From assembly GCA_900317365.1 (NCBI GenBank), contig ONGM01000080.1, positions 1-32,358 of the forward strand: a stretch of 32,358 bases of DNA, written 5' to 3'. The stretch is from an uncultured Planctomycetota bacterium. GTDB lineage: Bacteria; Planctomycetota; Planctomycetia; Pirellulales; Thermoguttaceae. Both the position numbers and the translations under genes were made by a program. Below the pieces are notes generated by a model. The model searched no databases and was not told where the DNA came from. It worked only from the letters and a program-made list of their open reading frames with translations. This document shows positions 1 to 7,095 of this stretch, piece by piece; position 1 is the first letter of the stretch, and each line of letters starts with the position of its first letter.

Positions 1-212
1 AAGAGAAAGATGGCGTTTCGGACTCAGCGACGTCGCAAGGGGACGTTAAGGTCAAATTGAAGGAGCTGATTCTCAGGAATCCTAGGGTTACCAGGAAGGA
101 AATGGCGGAGGCATTAGGGATTGGCGTGCGCACGGTTCAGAGATATTTGAATGACATGGAGGACGTTCGGTTTACCGGCGGCGGAAAAAACGGACGCTGG
201 GAAATTTTGTAA
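1..212 (+). CDS. C-terminal fragment of an HTH regulator (possibly AlbA_2/AAA_4 family)
   Basis: The frame is open from base 3 to a TAA at 210-212, so the gene begins outside the window and only about 69 residues are visible. After a short polar linker comes a compact winged-helix-like segment reading approximately LKELILRNPRVTRKEMAEAL, followed by GIGVRTVQRYLNDMED and a terminal G-rich turn with GRWEIL. The turn plus recognition helix (TRKEMAEALGIGVRTVQRYL) is a classic HTH. This tail resembles the C-terminus of predicted transcriptional regulators with an N-terminal AlbA_2 (divergent AAA_4) domain. That assignment is inference, because the N-terminal part cannot be seen. There is no upstream context. 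A GC-rich hairpin follows about 10 bases after the stop. Confidence 0.7.
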   Translation, partial: EKDGVSDSATSQGDVKVKLKELILRNPRVTRKEMAEALGIGVRTVQRYLNDMEDVRFTGGGKNGRWEIL

Positions 213-220
213 ACGTTCCC

Positions 221-267
221 TCGACGCGCCGCGCGCAGACGCCGCTGGAAAGCGCGCGGCGCGTCGA
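221..267 (+). terminator. GC-rich hairpin after the HTH gene (terminator-like, no T-run)
   Basis: A perfect 16-bp inverted repeat (221-236 and 252-267) has a 15-base loop, 9 bases after the stop of the preceding gene. No uridine tract follows, so termination would have to rely on Rho or the hairpin may only protect the 3' end. Confidence 0.5.
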
Positions 268-346
268 TTGAGAATTCTCGCGGCGATACGCCGATTCCTC
301 GATCGACGCGCACTTGACGTCAAAAATATCTTTTTTGCACAACTTA

Positions 347-374
347 TTGGATTTTGTTTTCTAGGTTGTATAAT
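347..374 (+). promoter_or_regulatory. sigma70-type promoter for the DUF1080 gene
   Basis: TTGGAT (347-352), a 16-bp spacer and a perfect TATAAT (369-374) preceded by TG one base upstream (TTGTATAAT). Transcription would start near 381, giving a ~75-base leader that includes the 12-bp palindrome GACGACGTCGTC at 415-426. Confidence 0.65.
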
Positions 375-456
375 ATCGTCGACGACGTTTTAGGGTGACT
401 CTCTAGAATTGAGAGACGACGTCGTCTGTTACCTTATTTAACTAGGAACGAAAAAG

Positions 457-1842
457 ATGAAAATCTCTTATGTGTCCGCAGTTCTCGCGTTGGTTTTAGC
501 GACGACGACGGCGTTTGCTCAGAACGATCGTCCGGAGGGTCCGCGCCGCGGCAATGGTCCTCGCGCCGGTATGACGGGTATGATGGGCGGCATGACCGGC
601 GGCTTATTGTCGCCGGAAAACGCCGAACCGCTCTTCGGCGAAAATCTCGAAAAAGCCGATTTCCCGGAAGGCGTCTGGTACTTCAACGACGACAAAGAAC
701 TCTGCGCCAATAAAGACGCGGTCATCTGGACGAAAGAAAAGTACTCCGCGTTCATTTGCTCTTTCGAATTCAATCTTTCGGAACATACGAACGGCGGTTT
801 CCTCATTCAATGCTCCGACAAGGACAACTGGATTCCGAACACGATCGAAATTCAACTCCTCGACGACTTCGGGCAAGAACCCAACTATCATTCCTGCGGT
901 TCGATCTACGGTTTCCAAGCGCCGCGTGAAAACGCCACGAAGAAGCCCGGCGAATGGAACAGAATGGTCGTCGTCTGCAACGGTCGCACGATCTCCGTCA
1001 ACCTCAACGGCAGATTCGTCAACTTCATCAACACGGCGCAATGGACCGACAACGCGAAGAGCCCGAACGGTACCGACATTGAAGAAAAATTCCATGGTCG
1101 TACCCTCGCGTCCTTCGAGCCTTACGGATATATCGGATTCCAAGGTCTCCACGGCAATTCCCCGATGAAGATCCGCAACGCTATGATCACCCCGATCAAA
1201 AACGCCGACACAAGCAAAGAAGGTTGGGTCTCCCTCTTTGGCGACAAACTTGAAAACGCCGAATTTGATCCGGAAGTCTGGTCGATCGACGACGAAGGCG
1301 TTCTCCACGCCACGAAAGACGACGTCATTTGGGCGAAAGACAAGTTCGAGAACTTTATGCTCGACTTCGAATTCAAGACCACCGAAAAAGCGAACAGCGG
1401 CGTCGTCATCCAAGCGACCGACAAAGCGAACTGGATTCCGAACTCCTTCGAAGTCCAAATCTTCGATTCCTTCGGCCGCGACGTCGATATGAGCGACTGC
1501 GGCGCGATCTATGGTCGTTGCGCTCCGGAATTCAACGTCTGCAAAGCGCCCGGCGAATGGAACCATATGACCGTCTTGTGCTTCGGTCCTACGATCACCG
1601 TCGTTCTCAACGACCAACTCATCACCTCCATGGACAAGCGCCTCTGGACGAAAGCCGACGAGAACCCCGACGGAACCAAACCGTACGGTTGGCTGATCAA
1701 TAAGGCTCCGGCTGAGACTGAAAACGCCGGTTTCGTCGGTTTCCAAGGTCTCCACGACAAGAACCCCGTCGTCTACCGCAACGTGAAAGTGCGCAAGTTT
1801 GAATTCACGAACAGAACCGGCGCTCGCGGACCGCGCAACTAA
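457..1842 (+). CDS. Secreted protein with two tandem DUF1080 (3-keto-disaccharide hydrolase-like) domains
   Basis: A 461-residue protein with a clear Sec signal peptide (about residues 1-21, ending TTTAFAQ) and a Gly/Met/Arg-rich linker (about 22-55). Two homologous beta-sandwich domains follow, at about 59-250 and 260-452. The domains share LFG-x-LE, the DNWIPN / ANWIPN segment, GSIYG / GAIYG, PGEWN and GFQGLH, so the protein arose by internal duplication. DUF1080 domains are concanavalin-like folds abundant in planctomycetes and Bacteroidetes, and some members act as 3-keto-glycoside hydrolases or carbohydrate binders. Which activity applies here, and whether both copies are active, cannot be read from the sequence. 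The start follows an AGGA at 444-447. A monocistronic unit is likely, with its own promoter and a downstream hairpin. It probably acts in the periplasm or outside the cell. Confidence 0.88.
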   Translation: MKISYVSAVLALVLATTTAFAQNDRPEGPRRGNGPRAGMTGMMGGMTGGLLSPENAEPLFGENLEKADFPEGVWYFNDDKELCANKDAVIWTKEKYSAFICSFEFNLSEHTNGGFLIQCSDKDNWIPNTIEIQLLDDFGQEPNYHSCGSIYGFQAPRENATKKPGEWNRMVVVCNGRTISVNLNGRFVNFINTAQWTDNAKSPNGTDIEEKFHGRTLASFEPYGYIGFQGLHGNSPMKIRNAMITPIKNADTSKEGWVSLFGDKLENAEFDPEVWSIDDEGVLHATKDDVIWAKDKFENFMLDFEFKTTEKANSGVVIQATDKANWIPNSFEVQIFDSFGRDVDMSDCGAIYGRCAPEFNVCKAPGEWNHMTVLCFGPTITVVLNDQLITSMDKRLWTKADENPDGTKPYGWLINKAPAETENAGFVGFQGLHDKNPVVYRNVKVRKFEFTNRTGARGPRN

Positions 1843-1910
1843 CGCGGACTTTTAACTCGTCGACGGTCTATCCTTTGTCGTAAAAGACGATAAATCGATA
1901 AAATTTAACG

Positions 1911-1958
1911 GTCGCGCGCGACTTTTTTGAATGATTTTTTTCAAAAAGCCGCGCGCGG
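1911..1958 (+). terminator. Long imperfect hairpin with A/T-rich core after the DUF1080 gene
   Basis: The arm at about 1912-1931 (GC-alternating block, then six T, then GAA) pairs with 1940-1957 (TTC, A-run, GC-alternating block) with one gap and one mismatch. Read on either strand, a U-run follows the GC-rich half, so it could terminate transcription in both directions. Confidence 0.55.
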
Positions 1959-1961
1959 CGC

Positions 1962-1989
1962 TTGTCGACGACGATCTTTTCGTTATCAT
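1962..1989 (+). promoter_or_regulatory. Probable promoter for the small Ala/Pro/Glu/Thr lipoprotein
   Basis: TTGTCG (1962-1967), a 16-bp spacer and TATCAT (1984-1989). The leader would be about 135 bases and ends in a small hairpin, CTTAAA-ATCGC-TTTAAG, whose right arm abuts the AAGAAGGA ribosome-binding site. Confidence 0.45.
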
Positions 1990-2133
1990 AGAAGCGCCGT
2001 TGGATAGCGGTCGTCAAGCGACGGACACGAAGAACGGCGATCTAAGATTGTAACGCTCGCGTTTGCGGGCGATTTATATTGCGTCGCGGCGTTCGCGGCG
2101 CTCCTTAAAATCGCTTTAAGAAGGATTATAGAA

Positions 2134-2352
2134 ATGAAAAAGTTCATCGCTATCGCTCTCGTCGCCGTTTGCGCTTGTGGTCTCTCCCTTGGTTGCAAGA
2201 AGCCCGCGACCGACGCTCCGGCTACGACCACCCCGGCCGCTACCGAAACCCCTGAAGCTACCGAACCCGCTGCTGGCGCTACCGAAGAGGCCGCTCCTGA
2301 AGCTACTGACGCCGCTGCCGACGCCGCCGCTCCCGAAGCCGCCGCTGAATAA
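2134..2352 (+). CDS. Small Ala/Pro/Glu/Thr-rich lipoprotein
   Basis: A 72-residue protein with a lipoprotein signal peptide: basic start MKK, hydrophobic core, and lipobox LSLGC with the modified cysteine at residue 21. After KKP the mature part is almost wholly A, T, P, E and D (units such as TEAAPEATDAAADAAAPEA) and has no globular domain. It is probably an extended, negatively charged envelope protein, comparable only in general style to small structural lipoproteins, and no family could be named. The start is supported by AAGAAGGA about 8 bases upstream. The gene has a long leader and a strong intrinsic terminator about 130 bases downstream. The small size, good RBS and terminator suggest high expression. 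Function unknown. Confidence 0.8.
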   Translation: MKKFIAIALVAVCACGLSLGCKKPATDAPATTTPAATETPEATEPAAGATEEAAPEATDAAADAAAPEAAAE

Positions 2353-2702
2353 TTCGCGTTGCGACTTTCCGTACCTTCGCCGGGACTCCGTAAGGACGAC
2401 TGGCGGAATCGCTTAATTTGTGCGTAAGCATACAACTTGACGCGGAGCGTTTCACGACGTCTCCTCGTCAATTCAGATAAAAAAAGAGGCTCGATCTCAA
2501 CCTGAGTTCGGGCCTCTTCTTTTTTACGAACCTTTCATATTTCCAACCGCCCGCTCGCGCGGCGACTTGCGCGTTTCTCTTTTGCGCCCCGATCTTCGTT
2601 GAATCGTTTGTTTGTGCGCTCGTCCTTAGCGGTTCGTAAGCCTGCTTCGATCTTCGGTTGGATATTCGCCGTGAAATCGCGTCTCGCGCTTTTTACGGTT
2701 TT
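2353..2702. other. Intergenic stretch between convergent genes
   Basis: 350 bases between the lipoprotein stop and the stop of the minus-strand permease. The first part is a 3' UTR leading to the terminator at 2479-2526. From there to 2702 I see no convincing gene, promoter or repeat. Confidence 0.6.
2479..2526 (+). terminator. Strong intrinsic terminator
   Basis: The A-run plus GAGGCTCGATCTCA stem pairs with TGAGTTCGGGCCTC (one mismatch and a wobble or bulge), with a 3-base loop ACC. It is followed by TTCTTTTTT. The A-run on the left makes it potentially bidirectional, which suits the convergent minus-strand gene. Confidence 0.88.
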
Positions 2703-3626
2703 CTACGCGTTCTTTTTCGCCGTAGCAAGCGCGCCTGAGAAACGTGTGATAAACGCGCTCACGGCGAGCGCTACGACGTAAAACGCCGCGACGACGAGCG
2801 TGATCGTCGGTCCCGTCGCAAGATTCAAACGATAACTGATATCGACCCCGAGCAAGGATCCGAGAAGACAGACGCAAATCGACGCAAAGATCGTCGAACT
2901 GAGTCTTTTCGTAAATCGACTCGCCGTCGCCGCCGGAAGCGTGAGCAACGTTACCACAAGCGCCATGCCGACCACGCGCATGAAAAGAACGACCGTAATC
3001 GCCGTGAGCATAAGAAGAAGTCGATTTTGTCGCTGGACGTTGATTCCGCGAAGCTCCGCAAATTCTTCGTCGAAACAGACCGCTTCGAGCTTTTTAAAGT
3101 TGAAAAAAAGCGCGATCAGAATCACGCCGCTTAAAATACCTGCGAAAAGAATTTCGCTTTTCGAGACGAGCAGAACGTCCCCAAAAAGATACGTCGTCGC
3201 CGACGCGTAACCGTCGACCTTTTCAAGAAAGAGCAGACCCAGCGCGGCGCCGATCGCCCAAACCGCTCCGATCAGCGTTTCTTCGCGCTCCTTCGCTCGA
3301 CGGCGTATCCAGTCGACGAGCGCCGCCGCGAGAATGGAGAATACGATCGCGACCGGAATCGGTTGAATGCGTTCCGCGATACTACCGCATAGTTCGCGTC
3401 CGCTCTCTTCCCCGCTCGTCAACGCCGCCGCGAGCGCTAGCGCACCGAGCGCGCCCCGCGAAAGTTCCTGTTTAAACCAGAGTCCGAACCCGACGCCGCC
3501 GAACGCGCTGTGAGCGATCGCTCCCGCCAAATATCCGATCCGGCGCGCGACCACAAAAGACCCGACGACCCCGAACGTTACGCTTGCGATCGCCGTAAGC
3601 GTTCGCGTGTTTGATAAGATGTCCAA
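2703..3626 (-). CDS. ABC-3 family metal ABC transporter permease (ZnuB/MntB-like)
   Basis: A 307-residue, strongly hydrophobic protein with about eight membrane segments. It matches the ABC-3 family (ZnuB, MntB/SitC): an N-terminal helix with GVVGSFVVARRIGYLAGAIAHSAFGGVG, a middle segment with YLFGDVLLVS, a cytoplasmic coupling stretch ELRGINV, and a late VVTLLTLPAATA motif. In this family the permease dimer moves Zn2+, Mn2+ or Fe2+ inward with an ATPase and a solute-binding protein. Neither partner is in the window, since the neighbours are gap and a lipoprotein, so the rest of the system must be encoded elsewhere. The start is a TTG at 3624-3626, chosen because AAGGA lies 8 bases upstream. 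The metal specificity cannot be told. It ends convergent to the lipoprotein gene and shares its terminator region. Confidence 0.85.
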   Translation of the reverse strand: MDILSNTRTLTAIASVTFGVVGSFVVARRIGYLAGAIAHSAFGGVGFGLWFKQELSRGALGALALAAALTSGEESGRELCGSIAERIQPIPVAIVFSILAAALVDWIRRRAKEREETLIGAVWAIGAALGLLFLEKVDGYASATTYLFGDVLLVSKSEILFAGILSGVILIALFFNFKKLEAVCFDEEFAELRGINVQRQNRLLLMLTAITVVLFMRVVGMALVVTLLTLPAATASRFTKRLSSTIFASICVCLLGSLLGVDISYRLNLATGPTITLVVAAFYVVALAVSAFITRFSGALATAKKNA

Positions 3627-3692
3627 TTGCTACGTCCTTATCGACTTGATCTGACGGCGTTGCGCGCGTTAAACGTCAAAATGAAGAGGAAT

Positions 3693-3737
3693 AAAAAGGG
3701 AGTCTTCGAACGCGATGAACGTTCAAAAGACTCCCCA
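3693..3737 (-). terminator. Intrinsic terminator of gap
   Basis: On the minus strand GGGAGTCTT pairs with AAGACTCCC, with an internal GAACG/CGTTC stem, followed by TTTTTATT. It lies 58 bases after the gap stop codon and before the permease gene, so the two are separate transcripts unless there is read-through. Confidence 0.88.
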
Positions 3738-3794
3738 GATTTTGGAGACTGCGTCAGCGCGCGTCGATACGTCGCGCAAACGCTCTACGCGCGA

Positions 3795-4820
3795 TTAGAG
3801 GTTGCCAATGCGGTAGATCAGGTCGGCGGCGCGGCAGCTGTAACCCATTTCGTTGTCGTACCAGGACAGGATCTTGACGAGGTTGTCGCCGATGACCATC
3901 GTCCATTCCGGAACGAAGATGGAGCTGAACGTTTGACCAACGACGTCCGCGAGAACGATCGGGTCTTCGCAGTAATCCAAGATGCCCTTCATCTTGGCGG
4001 ATTGCGACGCGGCTTTGACGGCGGCGTTGACCGCTTCGACCGTGACGGGCTTCTCGGTAACGCAAACGAGGTCGACGATCGAGCCGGTCGGGGTCGGAAC
4101 GCGGAGGGAGATACCGGTCAGCTTGCCGTTGACTTCCGGAATAACGAGACCGACGGCCTTCGCGGCGCCAGTCGTCGTCGGGATGATGTTGACGCCAGCC
4201 GCGCGACCGCGATAGATGTTCTTATACGGCTTGTCGAGCGTGACTTGGTCGTTCGTGTAAGAGTGGACCGTCGTCATGAGACCCTTGACGATGCCGAAGT
4301 TGTCGTTCAGAACTTTCGCGACCGGCGCGAGGCAGTTCGTCGTGCAGGACGCGTTCGAAACGAATTGCTTGTCGGCGGTCAGTTGATCGTCGTTGACGCC
4401 GAGAACGCACGTGAAGACGTTGTCGCCTTTCGCCGGAGCGGAGATGACGACCTTTTTCGCGCCGCCCTTAATGTGGCTGTCGTAGCCTTCCTTGTCCGCC
4501 GTCGATTGATTGGTGAAGAAACCGGTGGATTCGAGAACGACGTCCGCGCCGAGTTTCCCCCACGGAATGAGCGACGGTTGCTTTTCAGCGGTAACCGGAA
4601 TCTTTTTGCCGTTGACGATGAGGTTGTTCTCATCGTATTCGACCGTTCCGTCAAAACGACCTTGCGAAGAGTCGTACTTCAGAAGGATCGCGAGCGTTTT
4701 CGTGTCCGTCAGGTCGTTGATGCCGACGACGTTGTACTTTTCGGGAGCCTTCGCCATTTGACGGAAGACGATACGACCGATGCGACCGAAACCATTAATA
4801 CCAACATTGACAGCAGCCAC
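3795..4820 (-). CDS. gap: Glyceraldehyde-3-phosphate dehydrogenase, type I
   Basis: A 341-residue protein, full length for the family. It catalyses NAD-dependent oxidative phosphorylation of glyceraldehyde 3-phosphate to 1,3-bisphosphoglycerate in cytoplasmic glycolysis. The N-terminal Rossmann motif [10 protein letters not shown] (8-17) and Asp36 in GIND favour NAD over NADP. The active-site cysteine is Cys159 in SNASCTTN, and the catalytic base is His186 in [11 protein letters not shown]-terminal [10 protein letters not shown] contacts the cofactor. The start is a GTG (4818-4820) preceded by AAGGAG about 8 bases upstream. It is monocistronic, with its own promoter about 170 bases upstream, a structured leader and a terminator. 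No pgk or tpi is adjacent. Confidence 0.98.
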   Translation of the reverse strand: MAAVNVGINGFGRIGRIVFRQMAKAPEKYNVVGINDLTDTKTLAILLKYDSSQGRFDGTVEYDENNLIVNGKKIPVTAEKQPSLIPWGKLGADVVLESTGFFTNQSTADKEGYDSHIKGGAKKVVISAPAKGDNVFTCVLGVNDDQLTADKQFVSNASCTTNCLAPVAKVLNDNFGIVKGLMTTVHSYTNDQVTLDKPYKNIYRGRAAGVNIIPTTTGAAKAVGLVIPEVNGKLTGISLRVPTPTGSIVDLVCVTEKPVTVEAVNAAVKAASQSAKMKGILDYCEDPIVLADVVGQTFSSIFVPEWTMVIGDNLVKILSWYDNEMGYSCRAADLIYRIGNL

Positions 4821-4986
4821 TGTTAATCTCCTTCGTGGTTAATAAAACCGTGCTGTTTGGACGCGCTTTCCGGTCGGCGACCCGACGTTGTGCGCAAGCG
4901 CCGGATGGAAGCGCCCGAACGCCGTTGAGCTGAACGCTACGGCTAAGAGTCGGCGCTCAAAGCGCGAACCCAAATTTATCAGTCCC

Positions 4987-5014
4987 ATTATAAACTCTGC
5001 GACGACCGCGACAA
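4987..5014 (-). promoter_or_regulatory. gap promoter with a long structured leader
   Basis: On the minus strand TTGTCG (5014-5009), a 16-bp spacer and a perfect TATAAT (4992-4987). Transcription would begin near 4980. The ~160-base leader down to the GTG start contains several short perfect hairpins, for example GCGCT-TTG-AGCGC and GTCGG-GTCG-CCGAC. Confidence 0.7.
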
Positions 5015-5094
5015 GCCCCGCCTACCCCTCGCCGCCTCGAAAATCCCGTTTTTTGAAAATTTTAATTTTATTGTAATTATCTATATTACCTGAA

Positions 5095-5967
5095 TTATCT
5101 AGATTGCCGCCGCGACGTCGCGACGAATCGGATCGGATCCCTTTCCGCCGCGCTCGATTTGACTTGAAGTTCCGGGAATTTGCGCCCGATCCGGTCCGCG
5201 AGAATCGTCATGGCGAAACGTTCCGTCGCGTAATGGCCCGGCATGACGAGCGCGAGTCCGAGCGCTCGCGCCTCCATGCACGCGTGAAAGCGCGCCTCGC
5301 CGACGAGCATTGCGTCCGCGCCTGCCTTCGCCGCGTCCCCGATGAAGTTGTCCGCCGCCCCGCATCCGATCGCGACCTTCTTGATTTTCTTTTCGTCGTC
5401 GCCGACCACGAGGATTCCGTCCGATTGGAACATATTTGCGACGCGTTCGAAGAGCGTCTTGAGCGTCGTTGGCGTTCGGAGCGCCCCGATTCGCCCGATT
5501 CCGAGCGGCGCGCTTTCCGTGGCGACGAGTCGCGCGTCCGCGTCGTCGAGTCCGTCGAGCGCCTCGCGCGTCGGAACGACCCCTTTCGGAACGAGCGATT
5601 TCACGTCTTCGAGCCCGAGACCTTCCGCGAGCTGGCGATTGATTCCAAAGAACGCGTCGTCGTGCGTCGTGTGAGGACTGTACGCTGCGATTCCCGCGCC
5701 GAGAAGCGTCAGCATGATCCGACCCTCCGGCGTGTCCGACGTCCAGCGTTTCGCGCTGTGAAATGGAAACGGATGATGCGACACGATTAGTTCGTAGCCT
5801 TCCGCCGCCGCTTCCCGCGCGACCGACGCGTCGATCGAAAGACACGTCAGAACTTTGCGGACGCGCTGATTGCGATCTCCGAGAAGAAGACCCACGTTGT
5901 CCCAGTCTTCCGCAAGTTCCTGAGGAAAAATTTTATCCAGGTATTCGACTATCGTTTGAAGTTTCAT
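5095..5967 (-). CDS. Nif3-like dinuclear metal-centre protein (YbgI/DUF34 family)
   Basis: A 290-residue cytoplasmic protein of the Nif3/YbgI family, which forms toroidal hexamers with a two-metal site. The biochemical role is unsettled; the name 'GTP cyclohydrolase 1 type 2' is an automatic annotation. Visible family motifs are EDWDNVGLLLGD (20-31), the metal-binding SHHP (63-66), the HTTHDD segment (99-104) and the C-terminal MPGHYATER with the last His and Glu ligands. The start at 5967 has AAAGG 6 bases upstream and a promoter whose -10 lies at 6036-6041. An in-frame ATG at 6036 overlaps that -10 box and is rejected. It is transcribed divergently from the unknown membrane protein at 6113. 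Confidence 0.92.
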   Translation of the reverse strand: MKLQTIVEYLDKIFPQELAEDWDNVGLLLGDRNQRVRKVLTCLSIDASVAREAAAEGYELIVSHHPFPFHSAKRWTSDTPEGRIMLTLLGAGIAAYSPHTTHDDAFFGINRQLAEGLGLEDVKSLVPKGVVPTREALDGLDDADARLVATESAPLGIGRIGALRTPTTLKTLFERVANMFQSDGILVVGDDEKKIKKVAIGCGAADNFIGDAAKAGADAMLVGEARFHACMEARALGLALVMPGHYATERFAMTILADRIGRKFPELQVKSSAAERDPIRFVATSRRQSR

Positions 5968-6014
5968 CGTTCGCCTTTCTTTTGACCGTCTTTTCTCGAC
6001 GATAACGCGCGCGC

Positions 6015-6043
6015 TTGACGTCGACCCGCTCTTCAATTATACT
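6015..6043 (+). promoter_or_regulatory. Promoter for the 6113 membrane protein
   Basis: TTGACG (6015-6020), a 17-bp spacer and TATACT (6038-6043). Its -10 box overlaps the -10 box of the opposing Nif3 promoter. Confidence 0.7.
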
Positions 6044-6064
6044 CGACGACGTTGTATTTTCCAA
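6036..6064 (-). promoter_or_regulatory. Promoter for the Nif3-like gene
   Basis: On the minus strand TTGGAA (6064-6059), a 17-bp spacer and a perfect TATAAT (6041-6036). Transcription would start near 6029, giving a ~60-base leader to the ATG at 5967. Confidence 0.7.
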
Positions 6065-6112
6065 GTTGCGCGCGATCTTTTTGCGCGTTCCATTAACACG
6101 AGGCGGCGCTCG

Positions 6113-7012
6113 ATGCGACGAAACGGCGAACATGACCGAAAGAACGGCGCGACCTTCGCGCGGCGTGCGATCGTCGCCGCGTGCCTCGCCTTCCTACTCT
6201 TTGCCTTCGCGCGCCTTCTACTCGATCGACTCGCGCTCCAAAGGCTCCTGAACGACGCCGCCGCCGCGCGCGCCGCCGCGCGTTTCACCGCCGATCGCCT
6301 CGCCTCATACGAACCCGCCGATAAGGCGAACCTTCCCCGAACCCGCGCCGAACGCGACTCCGCCCTACTCGACGCCGCTGAACGCTGGCTGGCGACCCGA
6401 CCCGACCCCGAACCCGCGCGCGACGTCGTCGAACGCGGTCTGGCGCGCTGGGGCGTCGATAGGCAGGCTGATAGGCAGGCGACCTCCGCCGATCGCCTCG
6501 CCTCCCCTGAACGCGACGCCTTCTCCTACGCCGCCGAACGTCAGTCAACCTACGCCGAAGCGCGAGATTCCGCCGACGCGCTCGAAACGATCCGATTCGA
6601 CGCCCCCGACCCTGCGCTCGACGCCGCCCTCGCCTTTCTGCAAGAGTTCGAGCCTGGCGACGATTCCGAGTCGGAAGACGCGATTCTCTGGACGTACGGC
6701 GAGGCGGGCGCGCCGAACGCTTTCTACGGTCTCGTCGCCGCACGAGACTTCGAATTTGACCCGCGCGCCGTCGCCGCGAAAAGGCTGGCGAGCGCGGCGG
6801 TCAACCTCTTTTTGGCGTCGACGCTCGGCGTCCTGCTGCTCGCGCTCTTCGGCGGCAAGGCGTTCGACGCGATACGCGCCGCAATTTGCGCGGCGCTCCG
6901 AGCGGCGCGACGGCGCTCCGCACCCGCCGACCTACCCTGGCGTTGCCCTCGACTCGCCTGCGAACGCGGCTCCGCCCCTCCTGAATTTCTCTCCGAACGA
7001 CTTCTGATTTGA
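6113..7012 (+). CDS. Unknown membrane protein with two TM helices and an Ala/Arg/Asp-rich external region
   Basis: A 299-residue protein that I do not recognise. A basic N-terminus precedes a hydrophobic helix at about 18-37, and a second helix lies at about 228-250 (LFLASTLGVLLLALFGG). The ~190 residues between them are rich in A, R, D and E and probably face the periplasm, with a cytoplasmic basic C-terminus (CAALRAARRR). A 12-bp tandem duplication at 6458-6481 encodes DRQADRQA. GAGG stands 9 bases before the ATG. Codon choice is strongly GC-biased, like the neighbours. The gene has its own divergent promoter and is followed after ~80 bases by the DUF1559 gene, so the two might be cotranscribed. 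The reading frame is supported by its promoter, RBS and membrane pattern rather than by homology. Confidence 0.65.
   Translation: MRRNGEHDRKNGATFARRAIVAACLAFLLFAFARLLLDRLALQRLLNDAAAARAAARFTADRLASYEPADKANLPRTRAERDSALLDAAERWLATRPDPEPARDVVERGLARWGVDRQADRQATSADRLASPERDAFSYAAERQSTYAEARDSADALETIRFDAPDPALDAALAFLQEFEPGDDSESEDAILWTYGEAGAPNAFYGLVAARDFEFDPRAVAAKRLASAAVNLFLASTLGVLLLALFGGKAFDAIRAAICAALRAARRRSAPADLPWRCPRLACERGSAPPEFLSERLLI
6458..6481 (+). repeat. Two tandem 12-bp repeats inside the 6113 gene
   Basis: Units at 6458-6469 and 6470-6481 differ only at the last base and add the residues DRQA twice in frame. This is consistent with slippage in a tolerant linker. Confidence 0.85.
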
Positions 7013-7095
7013 TTTCTCCTCGACCGCGCGCTTAATTTTCTGTATCCGAGCGTTCTTTTCCGGAACGCGCCTACGCCGTATTGGGGAAACGACTC

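Noticed and set aside
604..1755. 383-codon open frame on the minus strand opposite the DUF1080 gene
   Set aside because: It is an antisense shadow produced by the GACG-rich codon use; the plus strand has a signal peptide, RBS and recognised domains.
3627..4826. 399-codon plus-strand frame opposite gap
   Set aside because: Antisense to gap, reading across its terminator hairpin; no family similarity.
7009..7037. TTGATT-17-TTAATT as a promoter for the DUF1559 operon
   Set aside because: The match is mediocre and overlaps the stop of the preceding gene; not strong enough to list as a feature.
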